Counted from the stretch's first letter, positions 1 through 7,208 are shown. The stretch is 9,005 bases of DNA from Ruminococcaceae bacterium UBA2857 (GCA_002350705.1 DEFH01000065.1:1-9005), one strand, 5' to 3'. The notes: generated from the letters alone by a model not told the origin. Numbers and translations are program-made.

Positions 1-215
1 TCTACAAATTGTATTGTAATGCAGTACTTTTAACACAAATATACCAATCGTAATATTGAGGATATAAAAATGCTGTACCATATATAGGTAAGAAAACCGT
101 ATGAGGCAAGTGTCGGAATATCGCAAAAATGCACATTTTTTGAAGAAATGTTTGAAAGAAAATTTACACAAAATTCTCTGAAATAATTCTTTTTCAGAAG
201 AATAAAATGCCGTAT

Positions 216-226
216 TATGATATAAT
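216..226 (+). promoter_or_regulatory. guaB promoter, extended -10 (TGA-TATAAT)
   Basis: The sequence TGATATAAT at 218-226 is a perfect -10 hexamer (221-226) with the upstream TG of an extended -10 element. No good -35 hexamer is visible 17 nt upstream, which fits an extended -10 promoter. Transcription would start near 233, leaving a leader of only about 40 nt before the guaB ATG. The rest of 1-215 is AT-rich, carries no convincing gene and shows no purine-riboswitch core. Confidence 0.6.
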
Positions 227-271
227 TAACCATTAATATACCAAAAATTAATGATGGGGGAGACTATAGTT

Positions 272-1750
272 ATGCTGACAACAGGCTATATGGACAAATT
301 CGGAAAAGAAGGTTTGACCTTTGATGACGTTCTGCTGATTCCCGGTGAATCCAGCGTTCAGCCCAGAGAGGTCGATATCAGTACTTGGCTGACAAAGAAA
401 ATCAAACTCAATACTCCGCTGATGACAGCCGCTATGGATACGGTTACCGAAACAAGAATGGCTATCGCTATTGCTCGTGAAGGCGGTATCGGTATTATCC
501 ACAAAAACATGACAATCGAACAGCAGGCAGATGCTGTTGACAGAGTAAAGCGTTCCGAAAACGGTGTGATTGTAAATCCGTTTTATCTGACTCCTGACCA
601 CTATGTATATGATGCCAATCAGCTGATGGCAAAATACAAGATTTCAGGTGTGCCGATCTGCGAAAACGGCAAACTTGTCGGAATTATTACTAACCGTGAC
701 CTGCGTTTTATGGACGAGGCAGATTACAGTCAGAAAATTGCTCAGGTAATGACCAACCGGGATTTGGTAACTGCTCCTGTCGGAACAACCCTTGCCGATG
801 CTCAGCAGCTTCTCAAAAAACATAAGATTGAAAAACTTCCTATCGTTGACGAAAACGGTATGCTCAAAGGCCTTATTACCATTAAGGATATTGAAAAGTC
901 TGTACAGTATCCCAACAGTGCCAGAGATGAAAACGGCAGACTTCTCTGCGGTGCGGCCATCGGTGCAACCCCAGACGTACTCGACAGAGTACAGGCTTTG
1001 ATGGAGGCTCAGGTGGATGTGCTGGTACTTGATTCCGCTCACGGTCACAACAACAATGTTGTGGAATCGGTAAGACGTGTCAAAAAGGCATTCCCGAATG
1101 TTCAGCTTATTGCAGGCAACGTGGCTACTGCCGAGGGTACAAAAGCTCTCATTGATGCAGGTGCAGACTGCGTGAAAGTCGGTATCGGCCCCGGCTCTAT
1201 CTGTACAACAAGAATCGTGGCAGGTATCGGTGTACCGCAGATTACCGCTATCTTTGATGCCGCTTCCGAGGCTTCCAAGCACGGAATTCCTGTCATTGCG
1301 GACGGCGGCGTGAAGTACTCAGGCGATATTGTCAAGGCTCTTGCGGCAGGCGGCAGTGTTGTCATGATAGGTTCACTGGTAGCAGGCTGTGAGGAGTCTC
1401 CCGGTGAAAGCGAGATCTATCAGGGCAGACAGTTTAAAGTCTACCGTGGTATGGGCAGTCTGGGGGCCATGGGCAGAGGCAGTGCAGACCGTTACTTCCA
1501 GTCAGGCAACAAAAAGCTTGTTCCGGAAGGTGTTGAAGGTCGTGTACCTTACAAGGGACTTCTTTCCGACACCATTTATCAGCTGATGGGCGGTCTGAGA
1601 GCAGGCATGGGCTACACAGGCTGTGCCAACATTCAGGAGCTTCACGACAAAGCAAAATTTGTCCGTATCACAGGTGCCGGCCTGAAAGAAAGTCATCCCC
1701 ACGATATCCAGATCACCAAGGAAGCACCAAACTATTCCTACAACGGATAA
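272..1750 (+). CDS. guaB: IMP dehydrogenase
   Basis: This enzyme catalyses the NAD-dependent oxidation of IMP to XMP, the committed cytoplasmic step of GMP synthesis. The ATG at 272 gives 492 aa and is preferred over the in-frame ATGs at 251 and 254, because the ribosome site GGGGGAG (256-262) overlaps those and lies about 9 nt before 272. The protein has the standard length and order: N-terminal barrel part (LTFDDVLL, residues 15-22), a CBS-domain pair at about 98-215, then the rest of the TIM barrel. The catalytic loop GPGSICTTR places the active-site cysteine at residue 311. The phosphate-binding region includes ADGG (343-346), and the flap carries the Arg407-Tyr408 dyad in SADRYFQ. No residue looks missing. 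The gene appears monocistronic, with its own promoter and an intrinsic terminator directly downstream. The identification is secure. Confidence 0.98.
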   Translation: MLTTGYMDKFGKEGLTFDDVLLIPGESSVQPREVDISTWLTKKIKLNTPLMTAAMDTVTETRMAIAIAREGGIGIIHKNMTIEQQADAVDRVKRSENGVIVNPFYLTPDHYVYDANQLMAKYKISGVPICENGKLVGIITNRDLRFMDEADYSQKIAQVMTNRDLVTAPVGTTLADAQQLLKKHKIEKLPIVDENGMLKGLITIKDIEKSVQYPNSARDENGRLLCGAAIGATPDVLDRVQALMEAQVDVLVLDSAHGHNNNVVESVRRVKKAFPNVQLIAGNVATAEGTKALIDAGADCVKVGIGPGSICTTRIVAGIGVPQITAIFDAASEASKHGIPVIADGGVKYSGDIVKALAAGGSVVMIGSLVAGCEESPGESEIYQGRQFKVYRGMGSLGAMGRGSADRYFQSGNKKLVPEGVEGRVPYKGLLSDTIYQLMGGLRAGMGYTGCANIQELHDKAKFVRITGAGLKESHPHDIQITKEAPNYSYNG

Positions 1751-1772
1751 TTTTTAATGCATCATGCGATCA

Positions 1773-1807
1773 ACAGGGCAGTTTTAATGACTGTCCTGTA
1801 TTTTTTT
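1773..1807 (+). terminator. guaB intrinsic terminator
   Basis: A 10-bp stem, ACAGGGCAGT (1773-1782) with ACTGTCCTGT (1790-1799) including one G-U pair, closes a 7-nt loop. It is followed by a run of seven T (1801-1807). It lies 22 nt after the guaB stop codon. Confidence 0.9.
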
Positions 1808-1811
1808 ATTC

Positions 1812-1983
1812 AAAAAAATTTTTCCAAAAAACAGACCTTTTTTCAAAAAACCTTCGTTTATATAAATGAAAGCTGAAATGACAGCGGTCAAAAAAAGAAA
1901 AAATTTTTTCCGGAAAAGCAGACCTTTTTCCGAAAAGCGTACGTTTATATCAGTGAAAAACAAAATTTCAGCAATCAAAAAAG
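1812..1983 (+). repeat. imperfect tandem repeat, two ~87-bp units, upstream of sigma gene
   Basis: Unit A (about 1812-1897) and unit B (about 1898-1983) align end to end with one single-base indel and roughly 70% identity by eye. The differences are not spread evenly. Two blocks are identical: CAGACCTTTTT (1832-1842 and 1919-1929) and CGTTTATAT (1855-1863 and 1942-1950), exactly 87 bp apart in both cases, while the stretch between them has diverged. Each unit begins with an A-run/T-run junction and ends with a TCAAAAAA tract. The array fills the gap between the guaB terminator and the ribosome site of the sigma gene. Confidence 0.85.
1919..1950 (+). promoter_or_regulatory. candidate ECF-sigma promoter (proximal copy; distal copy at 1832-1863)
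   Basis: CAGACC (1919-1924) and CGTTTA (1942-1947) are separated by 17 nt and conserved in both units of the tandem repeat. CGTTTA resembles the CGTC/CGTT-type -10 of many ECF promoters. CAGACC is not a usual GGAAC/GAAAC -35, so the assignment is inference. Many ECF sigma genes are autoregulated, and no sigma-A promoter is evident before the sigma gene, which makes this the best visible candidate. Start of transcription would be near 1955. Confidence 0.35.
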
Positions 1984-2000
1984 ACCGGAGGAATGATAAG

Positions 2001-2540
2001 ATGAATGAAAACCAAATCATTGACAGGCTGAAACAAAAAGATGATCGTGCTTTAGGCGAAATCATCGACAGATATACTCCTCTGATTTCAGCGATTATTT
2101 ACAATGTTTCCAAAGGCAGTCTTAGTTCCTCCGATATTGAAGAGGCAACGGCAGATACATTTTTCACGCTTTGGAACAATGCCGAAAAGGTTCGGCAGGG
2201 CAGTCTCAAGGGCTATCTCTCCGCCATTGCCAAAACAAAGGCACTCGACAAACTCAGAACTGTCAAAACTCCCGAAATCATTGATATTGATGATGTCACA
2301 CTGGCGGACGAATATACCATCTCCGACAATATGGACAGACAGGTGCTTCATAATGACATCTGTGAGGCTTTGAATCAGTTTGGCGAACCCGACAAGGAAA
2401 TTCTGGTCAGATACTATTACTACTATCAGACCGCTCCCAAAATTGCCGAAATCATGGAACTCAAACCGGAAGCTGTCAAATCCAAAATCAAACGGGCAAG
2501 AGTGAAACTCAAAGCGTTTTTAACGGAAAGGGGATATTAA
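2001..2540 (+). CDS. ECF-type RNA polymerase sigma factor (sigma-70 family)
   Basis: A 179-aa sigma-70 family protein with only regions 2 and 4, as in ECF (group 4) sigma factors. The ATG at 2001 is chosen because CGGAGGA (1986-1992) lies about 8 nt upstream; extending the frame to 1866 would translate the non-coding tandem repeat. Region 2 spans about residues 10-86, with the core-binding and -10-recognition helices in the stretch from IEEATADTFFTLW to GYLSAIAKTKALDKLR. An acidic linker follows (IIDIDDVTLADEY). Region 4 spans about 117-175 and includes a helix-turn-helix, IAEIMELKPEAVKSKIKRAR, for -35 recognition. The next gene starts 1 nt after the stop and encodes a one-pass membrane protein in the usual anti-sigma position. 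Target genes cannot be read from the window, but the upstream repeat may hold its own promoter. The family call is strong; the specific ECF group is not assigned. Confidence 0.9.
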   Translation: MNENQIIDRLKQKDDRALGEIIDRYTPLISAIIYNVSKGSLSSSDIEEATADTFFTLWNNAEKVRQGSLKGYLSAIAKTKALDKLRTVKTPEIIDIDDVTLADEYTISDNMDRQVLHNDICEALNQFGEPDKEILVRYYYYYQTAPKIAEIMELKPEAVKSKIKRARVKLKAFLTERGY

Positions 2541-2541
2541 T

Positions 2542-3804
2542 ATGACAAAAACAAAAAATATTTTCGACCATCTGATGAGCGATCCCGAGAATATTGATGA
2601 AAAGACCATCTATGAAAAGACAGGTGTTGACAAGGAGAACGTAAAAAATCTCCTGATGAACAAAATCCATGCCGACAGTACTCCCACTGTTGTTGCTCCC
2701 AAAAAGAAGAACAAAAGAAAGACCATTACACTTTCGCTGATTGCCGCAGCCGCAGCCGTTGCGGTACTCGGTACCACAGCAGCCGCAACAGGCAGTTTTC
2801 ATTCGGTGTTCGGACAGTGGTTCGCAGGCGAAATGCAGGGCAATATGTATGCAGGCGGCAATGTGAACTTTGAAAGTGAAACGCTCAGTACAGATTTCAA
2901 GGGTATTGCCGGTGACAAACACGATGCTTACGGTATTATGTCCGTCACCAAACAAGACGGCTCTGCTTTTGTCGAGAATACAGACGATTATTTTGTCGCC
3001 TACGTCAGTGACGCAGAAATTGACTGTACGATTTCCGCATGGGATCAGATTGCCAACAAATTATGGTATTATGGTCAGGAATTGAGAGGCGGTGATATTT
3101 CCTACGAATTCACCGACACCAATACTATCAATGCAATTATCCATTATGGTTCCAACGGCTTTAATATTATCGGTGAAACGCTCTCTGTCAAAGAAAATCA
3201 AATTTATATTGCTCATGTTGACAAGGTTCTGTGCACCTATGACGAGTGGGTGGAATATGCAAAAAAACATACGGATCCGAATGAAGAGTACGAACCTCTC
3301 ATCGAAAAAGCTGCACAGCCATATCTGAATACTCTCAGAGAAGATCAGGAATTTATCTTCAAGCCAAACGGTGACTTTGTTATCGCTACTGTTTCACCCT
3401 CGGATTTGTCTTACAATCTTTCTGTTCAGCTCAACTACAAGGATACTTCCAAAAAATTCCCTTCAGCCAACGGCATCAAAACGACCTATCATGACACACC
3501 CATGACTGTTAAAAGCCTTGAAGTCAATGCACTTTCTTTACGACTGGATCTGCTCTATCCGACAGAAGACATGGATGAAATCGACCAAGTTCAGAACAAA
3601 TGGGATGATTCCGTTGTCAACAGCGTTACCGTCACCATGAAAGACGGCACGGTTTACACTTCCGCAGAAAAAGGTTTTTACCAAAGCGACAATATGCAGC
3701 GTATCGAAGTAAGCTTTTCATCGGATGACTACAAACTGGTTGTCATTAACCCTGATGACATTGCATCCATCGTCTACAATGGTGTAACGCTTTATAATTC
3801 ATAA
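2542..3804 (+). CDS. putative membrane-anchored anti-sigma factor with large extracytoplasmic domain
   Basis: A 420-aa one-pass membrane protein translated with the preceding sigma gene: its ATG lies 1 nt past that gene's stop and its ribosome site AAGGGG (2528-2533) lies inside it. Residues 1-53 are a charged, probably helical cytoplasmic segment (KNIFDHLMSDPENIDEKTIYE). Residues 54-60 are the basic stop KKKNKRK, and residues 61-83 form an Ala-rich transmembrane helix, so the N-terminus should face the cytoplasm. Residues 84-420 are extracytoplasmic and rich in beta-type sequence, with no repeat or enzyme motif that I recognise. No zinc-binding HxxxCxxC anti-sigma motif is present. The layout resembles DUF4179-like anti-sigma proteins of Clostridia; that family name is a recollection, not a search result. 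Function as the anti-sigma partner is inferred from topology and operon position. The outer domain would be the signal sensor. Confidence 0.7.
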   Translation: MTKTKNIFDHLMSDPENIDEKTIYEKTGVDKENVKNLLMNKIHADSTPTVVAPKKKNKRKTITLSLIAAAAAVAVLGTTAAATGSFHSVFGQWFAGEMQGNMYAGGNVNFESETLSTDFKGIAGDKHDAYGIMSVTKQDGSAFVENTDDYFVAYVSDAEIDCTISAWDQIANKLWYYGQELRGGDISYEFTDTNTINAIIHYGSNGFNIIGETLSVKENQIYIAHVDKVLCTYDEWVEYAKKHTDPNEEYEPLIEKAAQPYLNTLREDQEFIFKPNGDFVIATVSPSDLSYNLSVQLNYKDTSKKFPSANGIKTTYHDTPMTVKSLEVNALSLRLDLLYPTEDMDEIDQVQNKWDDSVVNSVTVTMKDGTVYTSAEKGFYQSDNMQRIEVSFSSDDYKLVVINPDDIASIVYNGVTLYNS

Positions 3805-3824
3805 TGCACAAAATGATGTCCTTC

Positions 3825-3877
3825 ATGCAGACGGACAGGAGACCGTATTACTCCCGCAGTTGTCCTCCCGTCTGCAT
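3825..3877 (+). other. long-stem inverted repeat in 3' region of sigma/anti-sigma transcript
   Basis: ATGCAGACGG (3825-3834) pairs perfectly with CCGTCTGCAT (3868-3877). AGGA (3837-3840) can pair with TCCT (3863-3866 region) inside, leaving a loop of about 20-30 nt with further internal pairing options. No T-run follows, so this is not itself a terminator. It sits between the anti-sigma stop codon and the real terminator. It may protect the mRNA 3' end or be the remnant of an older element; no known RNA family is recognised. Confidence 0.5.
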
Positions 3878-3885
3878 TGAAACAG

Positions 3886-3929
3886 AAAAAAACTTGTTCG
3901 CACAATGAATGGTGCGAACAAGTTTTTTT
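3886..3929. terminator. bidirectional intrinsic terminator between convergent operons
   Basis: A perfect 18-bp inverted repeat pairs 3886-3903 with 3912-3929 across an 8-nt loop. The core stem is AACTTGTTCGCAC, and a seven-A/seven-T pair forms its base. Both strands end in a T-run, so it can stop the sigma/anti-sigma transcript from the left and the agu operon transcript from the right. The aguB stop codon lies 9 nt beyond it. Confidence 0.92.
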
Positions 3930-3937
3930 GACGACAA

Positions 3938-4816
3938 TTATGCATTAAAAATTTCCCGATAGCAGTGCGGGCGGCGGTCACGGAACAGCCCCCAGCCTGT
4001 ACGCATTTCACGCACAGCCGCAAGGTCAAACTCTGCCGTGATAACACATTCACTGTCACGGTCTGCCGAGACAAGCAATGCTCCTGTTTCGTCCGTGATA
4101 AAAGAGGAACCGTAAAATTGCAGGGAAGATGACTGACGGTTATTTGCCGGAGAGGGAATCACCGTTTCTGTACCGACACGGTTGGCGGCAATCACAGGAG
4201 TGATATTGGCGGCGGCGTGTCCCTGCATACATCTTCTCCAGTGCGGCATACTGTCCACGTCCAGAATCGGTTCAGAGCCTATCGCTGTCGGATAGAAAAG
4301 CAAATCCGCTCCCAACAATGCCATACATCTGGCACTTTCCGGAAACCACTGATCCCAGCATATTCCTACACCGATACAGCCGAATTTTGTTTTCCACGCT
4401 TTGAAACCTGTGTCACCGGGCGTAAAATAAAATTTCTCCTGATAGAAATGGTCATCGGGAATATGTGTTTTCCTGTAAATGCCGAGCATTGCTCCGTCAG
4501 CGTCTATCATGGCGACCGTATTATAAAACGTATTGCCGTACTTTTCATAGAAACTCACGGGAATGACAAGATTCAGCTCTTTTGCGACTTCCCGAAAACG
4601 ACAGACGGCAGGATTTTCACCGACAGTCGTTGCCAGCTTATAGAAATCATAGTTTCTTTCCTGACAGAAATACAGGTTTTCAAACAATTCGGGCAGTAAA
4701 ATGATATTGGCTCCGTCCTTTGCCGCCTGACGGACAAATTGTTCCGCTTTATCAAGATTTGCCTTGCTGTCACCTGTCATAGACATCTGAACAGCCGCCA
4801 CTTTTACTTTGTTCAT
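3938..4816 (-). CDS. aguB: N-carbamoylputrescine amidase
   Basis: A 292-aa carbon-nitrogen hydrolase (nitrilase superfamily). It hydrolyses N-carbamoylputrescine to putrescine, CO2 and ammonia, the second step of agmatine use, in the cytoplasm. The catalytic triad is intact: Glu43 in LLPELFENLYF, Lys116 in YRKTHIPDD, and Cys153 in GVGICWDQWFPE. The YRKTHIPDDHFYQEKFYFTPGD and HAAANITPVIAANRVG stretches are typical of the AguB subgroup, and the length is normal. The ATG at 4816 overlaps the stop of the upstream TIR-like gene as ATGA. Its ribosome site GGAGG (4830-4826) lies inside that gene's 3' end, so the two are probably translationally coupled. The agmatine deiminase gene two positions upstream in the same operon supports substrate assignment over other nitrilase-family amidases. 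Confidence 0.95.
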   Translation of the reverse strand: MNKVKVAAVQMSMTGDSKANLDKAEQFVRQAAKDGANIILLPELFENLYFCQERNYDFYKLATTVGENPAVCRFREVAKELNLVIPVSFYEKYGNTFYNTVAMIDADGAMLGIYRKTHIPDDHFYQEKFYFTPGDTGFKAWKTKFGCIGVGICWDQWFPESARCMALLGADLLFYPTAIGSEPILDVDSMPHWRRCMQGHAAANITPVIAANRVGTETVIPSPANNRQSSSLQFYGSSFITDETGALLVSADRDSECVITAEFDLAAVREMRTGWGLFRDRRPHCYREIFNA

Positions 4817-6102
4817 TGTAAATTTCCTCCATTTTTCTGCATTTCTCTGACCGAAGCAAGCAACTCATCTACTATCAGATACAGCATATTCTGCTGTTGA
4901 AACTCCCGATAAAATTCTTTCATCTGCTGTTCAATTGTCTTTAATTTGATGATATTGAATTGTTTGGTATATTTCATGATTTCAAGTTGTATCAGTATAT
5001 ATTCCAGTGAAAAATTATTTTTAATCACCGCATCATTGATGTTGCTTTTAAAATATTTCCAGACTTTTTTTCTTGCTGTTTCGGCTTTTTTGAAACTTTC
5101 AGTCATATTTTCCGTGTCCTGCATTTTGGCATAGCAGATAGCGACATTACGGTAAATATATCCTTTCCACATACAGGAGTAAATTTCGCTGTCATCACCT
5201 ATGTAGGAAAGAGCTTTCAGAAGGTTGTCAAGTGCCGCCTCCACAAAGTCTTTTTTATATTCATTGAAATCTTCGTCATCAATATTGGAAATACGATTAC
5301 TGCAAAGACCGATAAAATTATGAGCAATGATATGGAGCCATTTATCAAGTTCGCTGTCCTCTTTTGAAAAATCAAAATCATCTTCAAGACGATATATGAT
5401 TTCCTGAAGTTCGCTGACCCTGTTTTGCGAAAGAGGTTTTTCTTTTGAGATATAGTAGTCGATTGCTCCCATTACAACCGTGTGAACCATATCAACGATC
5501 GGGTCATCGGAGTCTATATTGATAAGCCAGTTTTTGAGATTGTGCAGATCATTGTAGCAGTATGCCGCCTGCAATGTGTAAAGAATAATCGCTGCCATTT
5601 CGCGATCGGTGTAGGACGGGTTGACAGAATGATTCTTTATTTCATGGCGGATACTTGCCCATTCTTCAAATACACTGATTTTATCAATATTCTGTTCATG
5701 ATAATTTTTGATGAAAGTTTCCGTTATTTCATCTGCCGTTTCTTCCACAGTCTTATCTTTTGTGCTGATTTGCTGAGCCCATGCCCCTTTCAAATCCGAA
5801 GGCAAATCTCTGTCCTCCATATCTATCAGAAAAACGTGCACATTTTTTGACTTGAAGTTTGCAATGATATATCCCCATTCAAACATCAGGTTAGGACGAA
5901 ATATATCGGAATCTTTCTGTACCAATAGGATTGCCACAGAAGCTTTTTTAATCTGGCTGATAATCTGCTCTCCTATAAAAAGCTGATTGGGAGTATCGCC
6001 GCCAACTTGAACATTAAATTCTTTTTTAGCTTTTATTTTTTGGCTTACGGTATCAGCCAGCTCTTTGTTTCCACCCCACACGATAAAAATATTCGCCCGC
6101 AT
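4813..6102 (-). CDS. TIR-like domain protein with C-terminal helical (TPR-like) region
   Basis: A 429-aa soluble protein with no signal peptide or membrane segment. Residues 1-112 form an alternating beta/alpha domain. It opens with IFIVWGG and continues with a GEQIISQIKKASVAILLV segment. Then comes RPNLMFEWGYIIANF, carrying Glu75 at the place of the catalytic Glu of TIR NADases, and finally LPSDLKGAW. This pattern matches the TIR-like predicted nucleotide-binding domain (CAP12/Pycsar-TIR type, Pfam PF10137), known from antiphage effectors that cleave NAD+. Residues about 115-429 are predicted all-helical, and 289-350 (ALDNLLKALSY, IYRNVAICYAKMQDTENM) look TPR-like; this part may sense or oligomerise. 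The start overlaps the aguA stop by 1 nt (TGATG) with AAAGGAG upstream, and the stop overlaps aguB by 4 nt. Rows sampled in this gene run 27-43% GC against 50-57% in the flanking enzyme genes, which suggests acquisition. NADase activity and any immune role are inference. Confidence 0.8.
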   Translation of the reverse strand: MRANIFIVWGGNKELADTVSQKIKAKKEFNVQVGGDTPNQLFIGEQIISQIKKASVAILLVQKDSDIFRPNLMFEWGYIIANFKSKNVHVFLIDMEDRDLPSDLKGAWAQQISTKDKTVEETADEITETFIKNYHEQNIDKISVFEEWASIRHEIKNHSVNPSYTDREMAAIILYTLQAAYCYNDLHNLKNWLINIDSDDPIVDMVHTVVMGAIDYYISKEKPLSQNRVSELQEIIYRLEDDFDFSKEDSELDKWLHIIAHNFIGLCSNRISNIDDEDFNEYKKDFVEAALDNLLKALSYIGDDSEIYSCMWKGYIYRNVAICYAKMQDTENMTESFKKAETARKKVWKYFKSNINDAVIKNNFSLEYILIQLEIMKYTKQFNIIKLKTIEQQMKEFYREFQQQNMLYLIVDELLASVREMQKNGGNLQ

Positions 6103-7208
6103 CAGTTTTCGCTCCTTTCAAATTTCGGTATCTGCTGAGTAATGCAGTGTATATTTCCGCCGCCTATGAGAATATCTCTTGCATAAACACCTTTTACTTG
6201 CCTTTTCGGGAAAAGGCTTTGCAGAATTGCAAGGGCTTTTCCGTCATTTTCGTCTCCGAACTGCGGACAGATAACATGACCGTTAGAAATATAGAAATTC
6301 ACATACGAGGCGGCCAATCTTTCATTGGGAGTGCGTGTCGGTTCTCCGTTCATATCGTCCAGACCTTCACATTCTTTCGCTGTGATTCTGACAGGTTTCG
6401 GCAAAGGCAATTGATGAACTTTGATTTTTCTGCCCTTTGCGTCAACGGCACTTTCCAGAATTTCCAGACAGCTTTTCGACATCTCATACTGTGGATCGTT
6501 TTCATCATCTGTCCATGCCAGCACTACTTCACCCGGGGCCGTGAAAGCACAGATATTATCTACGTGTTCATTGGTTTCATCCCGATAAATGCCTGATTTC
6601 AGCCAGATGACTTTTTGAATTCCAAGAGTCCGTTTCAGCATGGTTTCAATTTCATCTTTGGACATATCGGGATTTCTGCCCTTGCTCAAAAGACAGGCTT
6701 CTGTTGTAATCAGCGTACCTTCCCCATCCGTATGAATCGAACCGCCCTCTAAAATAAAATGCCGCATATTGTAGGTGTCCACATCCAGCAGGTCACATAA
6801 TTTTCGTGCCATTTTATTATCTTTGTCCCACGGAAAATACAGTCCGTCCACCAAGCCGCCCCATGCATTGAATCCCCAGTCAATGCCACGCATTTTTTTT
6901 CCGTTGGTGACGAATGTCGGAGCAACATCTCTCGCCCATGAATCATCGGATTCCATTTCCACGACTTTCACCCTGTCGGGAAGCAGGAATCGGGCACTGT
7001 CATAGTCATCATGTCTTGCACAGACAATCACCTTTTCCGAAAGCGATATGATATTGATGACTTCACAGAAAGCCTTTCTTGCCGCATACGCTCCATACTG
7101 CCATGAATCTCTCCTGTGCGGAAAAATCATGATACAGCCGTAATGCTCCGCAAATTCCGCAGGCATAAAATAACCGTCATCTGCAGGATAGGTGTTGAGT
7201 ATCTTCAT
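6102..7208 (-). CDS. aguA: agmatine deiminase
   Basis: A 368-aa enzyme of the guanidino-group-modifying (pentein) superfamily. It converts agmatine to N-carbamoylputrescine and ammonia, feeding AguB downstream. Family motifs are all present: WARDVAPTF (91-99), EGGSIHTDG (154-162), ETNEHVDN with His216, TRTPNERLAASYVNFY (291-306), and a C-terminal GGGNIHCITQQ carrying the nucleophile Cys355. The ATG at 7208 is chosen because AAAGGA (7223-7218) lies 9 nt upstream and the length then equals the family norm. The in-frame ATG at 7217 leaves no spacing, and a start at 7394 would read through the operon promoter and a terminator. It is the first gene of aguA-TIR-aguB. No arginine decarboxylase is nearby, so agmatine may come from outside the cell or from a gene elsewhere. 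Confidence 0.96.
   Translation of the reverse strand: MKILNTYPADDGYFMPAEFAEHYGCIMIFPHRRDSWQYGAYAARKAFCEVINIISLSEKVIVCARHDDYDSARFLLPDRVKVVEMESDDSWARDVAPTFVTNGKKMRGIDWGFNAWGGLVDGLYFPWDKDNKMARKLCDLLDVDTYNMRHFILEGGSIHTDGEGTLITTEACLLSKGRNPDMSKDEIETMLKRTLGIQKVIWLKSGIYRDETNEHVDNICAFTAPGEVVLAWTDDENDPQYEMSKSCLEILESAVDAKGRKIKVHQLPLPKPVRITAKECEGLDDMNGEPTRTPNERLAASYVNFYISNGHVICPQFGDENDGKALAILQSLFPKRQVKGVYARDILIGGGNIHCITQQIPKFERSEN

Noticed and set aside
1..250. Purine riboswitch upstream of guaB
   Set aside because: The conserved purine aptamer core and its helices are not found, and the predicted leader is only about 40 nt.
251..271. Upstream ATG start for guaB
   Set aside because: The ATGs at 251 and 254 overlap the ribosome site itself; 272 has correct spacing and gives the family N-terminus.
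644..1282. Long minus-strand open frame inside guaB
   Set aside because: It is antisense to a secure, conserved gene; its Cys/His-rich composition is typical of a shadow frame, and no ribosome site or promoter supports it.
1866..2000. 45-codon N-terminal extension of the sigma factor reading frame
   Set aside because: It translates the AT-rich tandem repeat into a Lys/Phe-rich stretch, has no ribosome site, and lies outside the ECF sigma fold; CGGAGGA before 2001 marks the real start.
3825..3929. Integron attC-like or CRISPR-type element from the two consecutive hairpins
   Set aside because: There is no repeat-spacer periodicity and no attC core sites; the second hairpin is plainly a two-way terminator.
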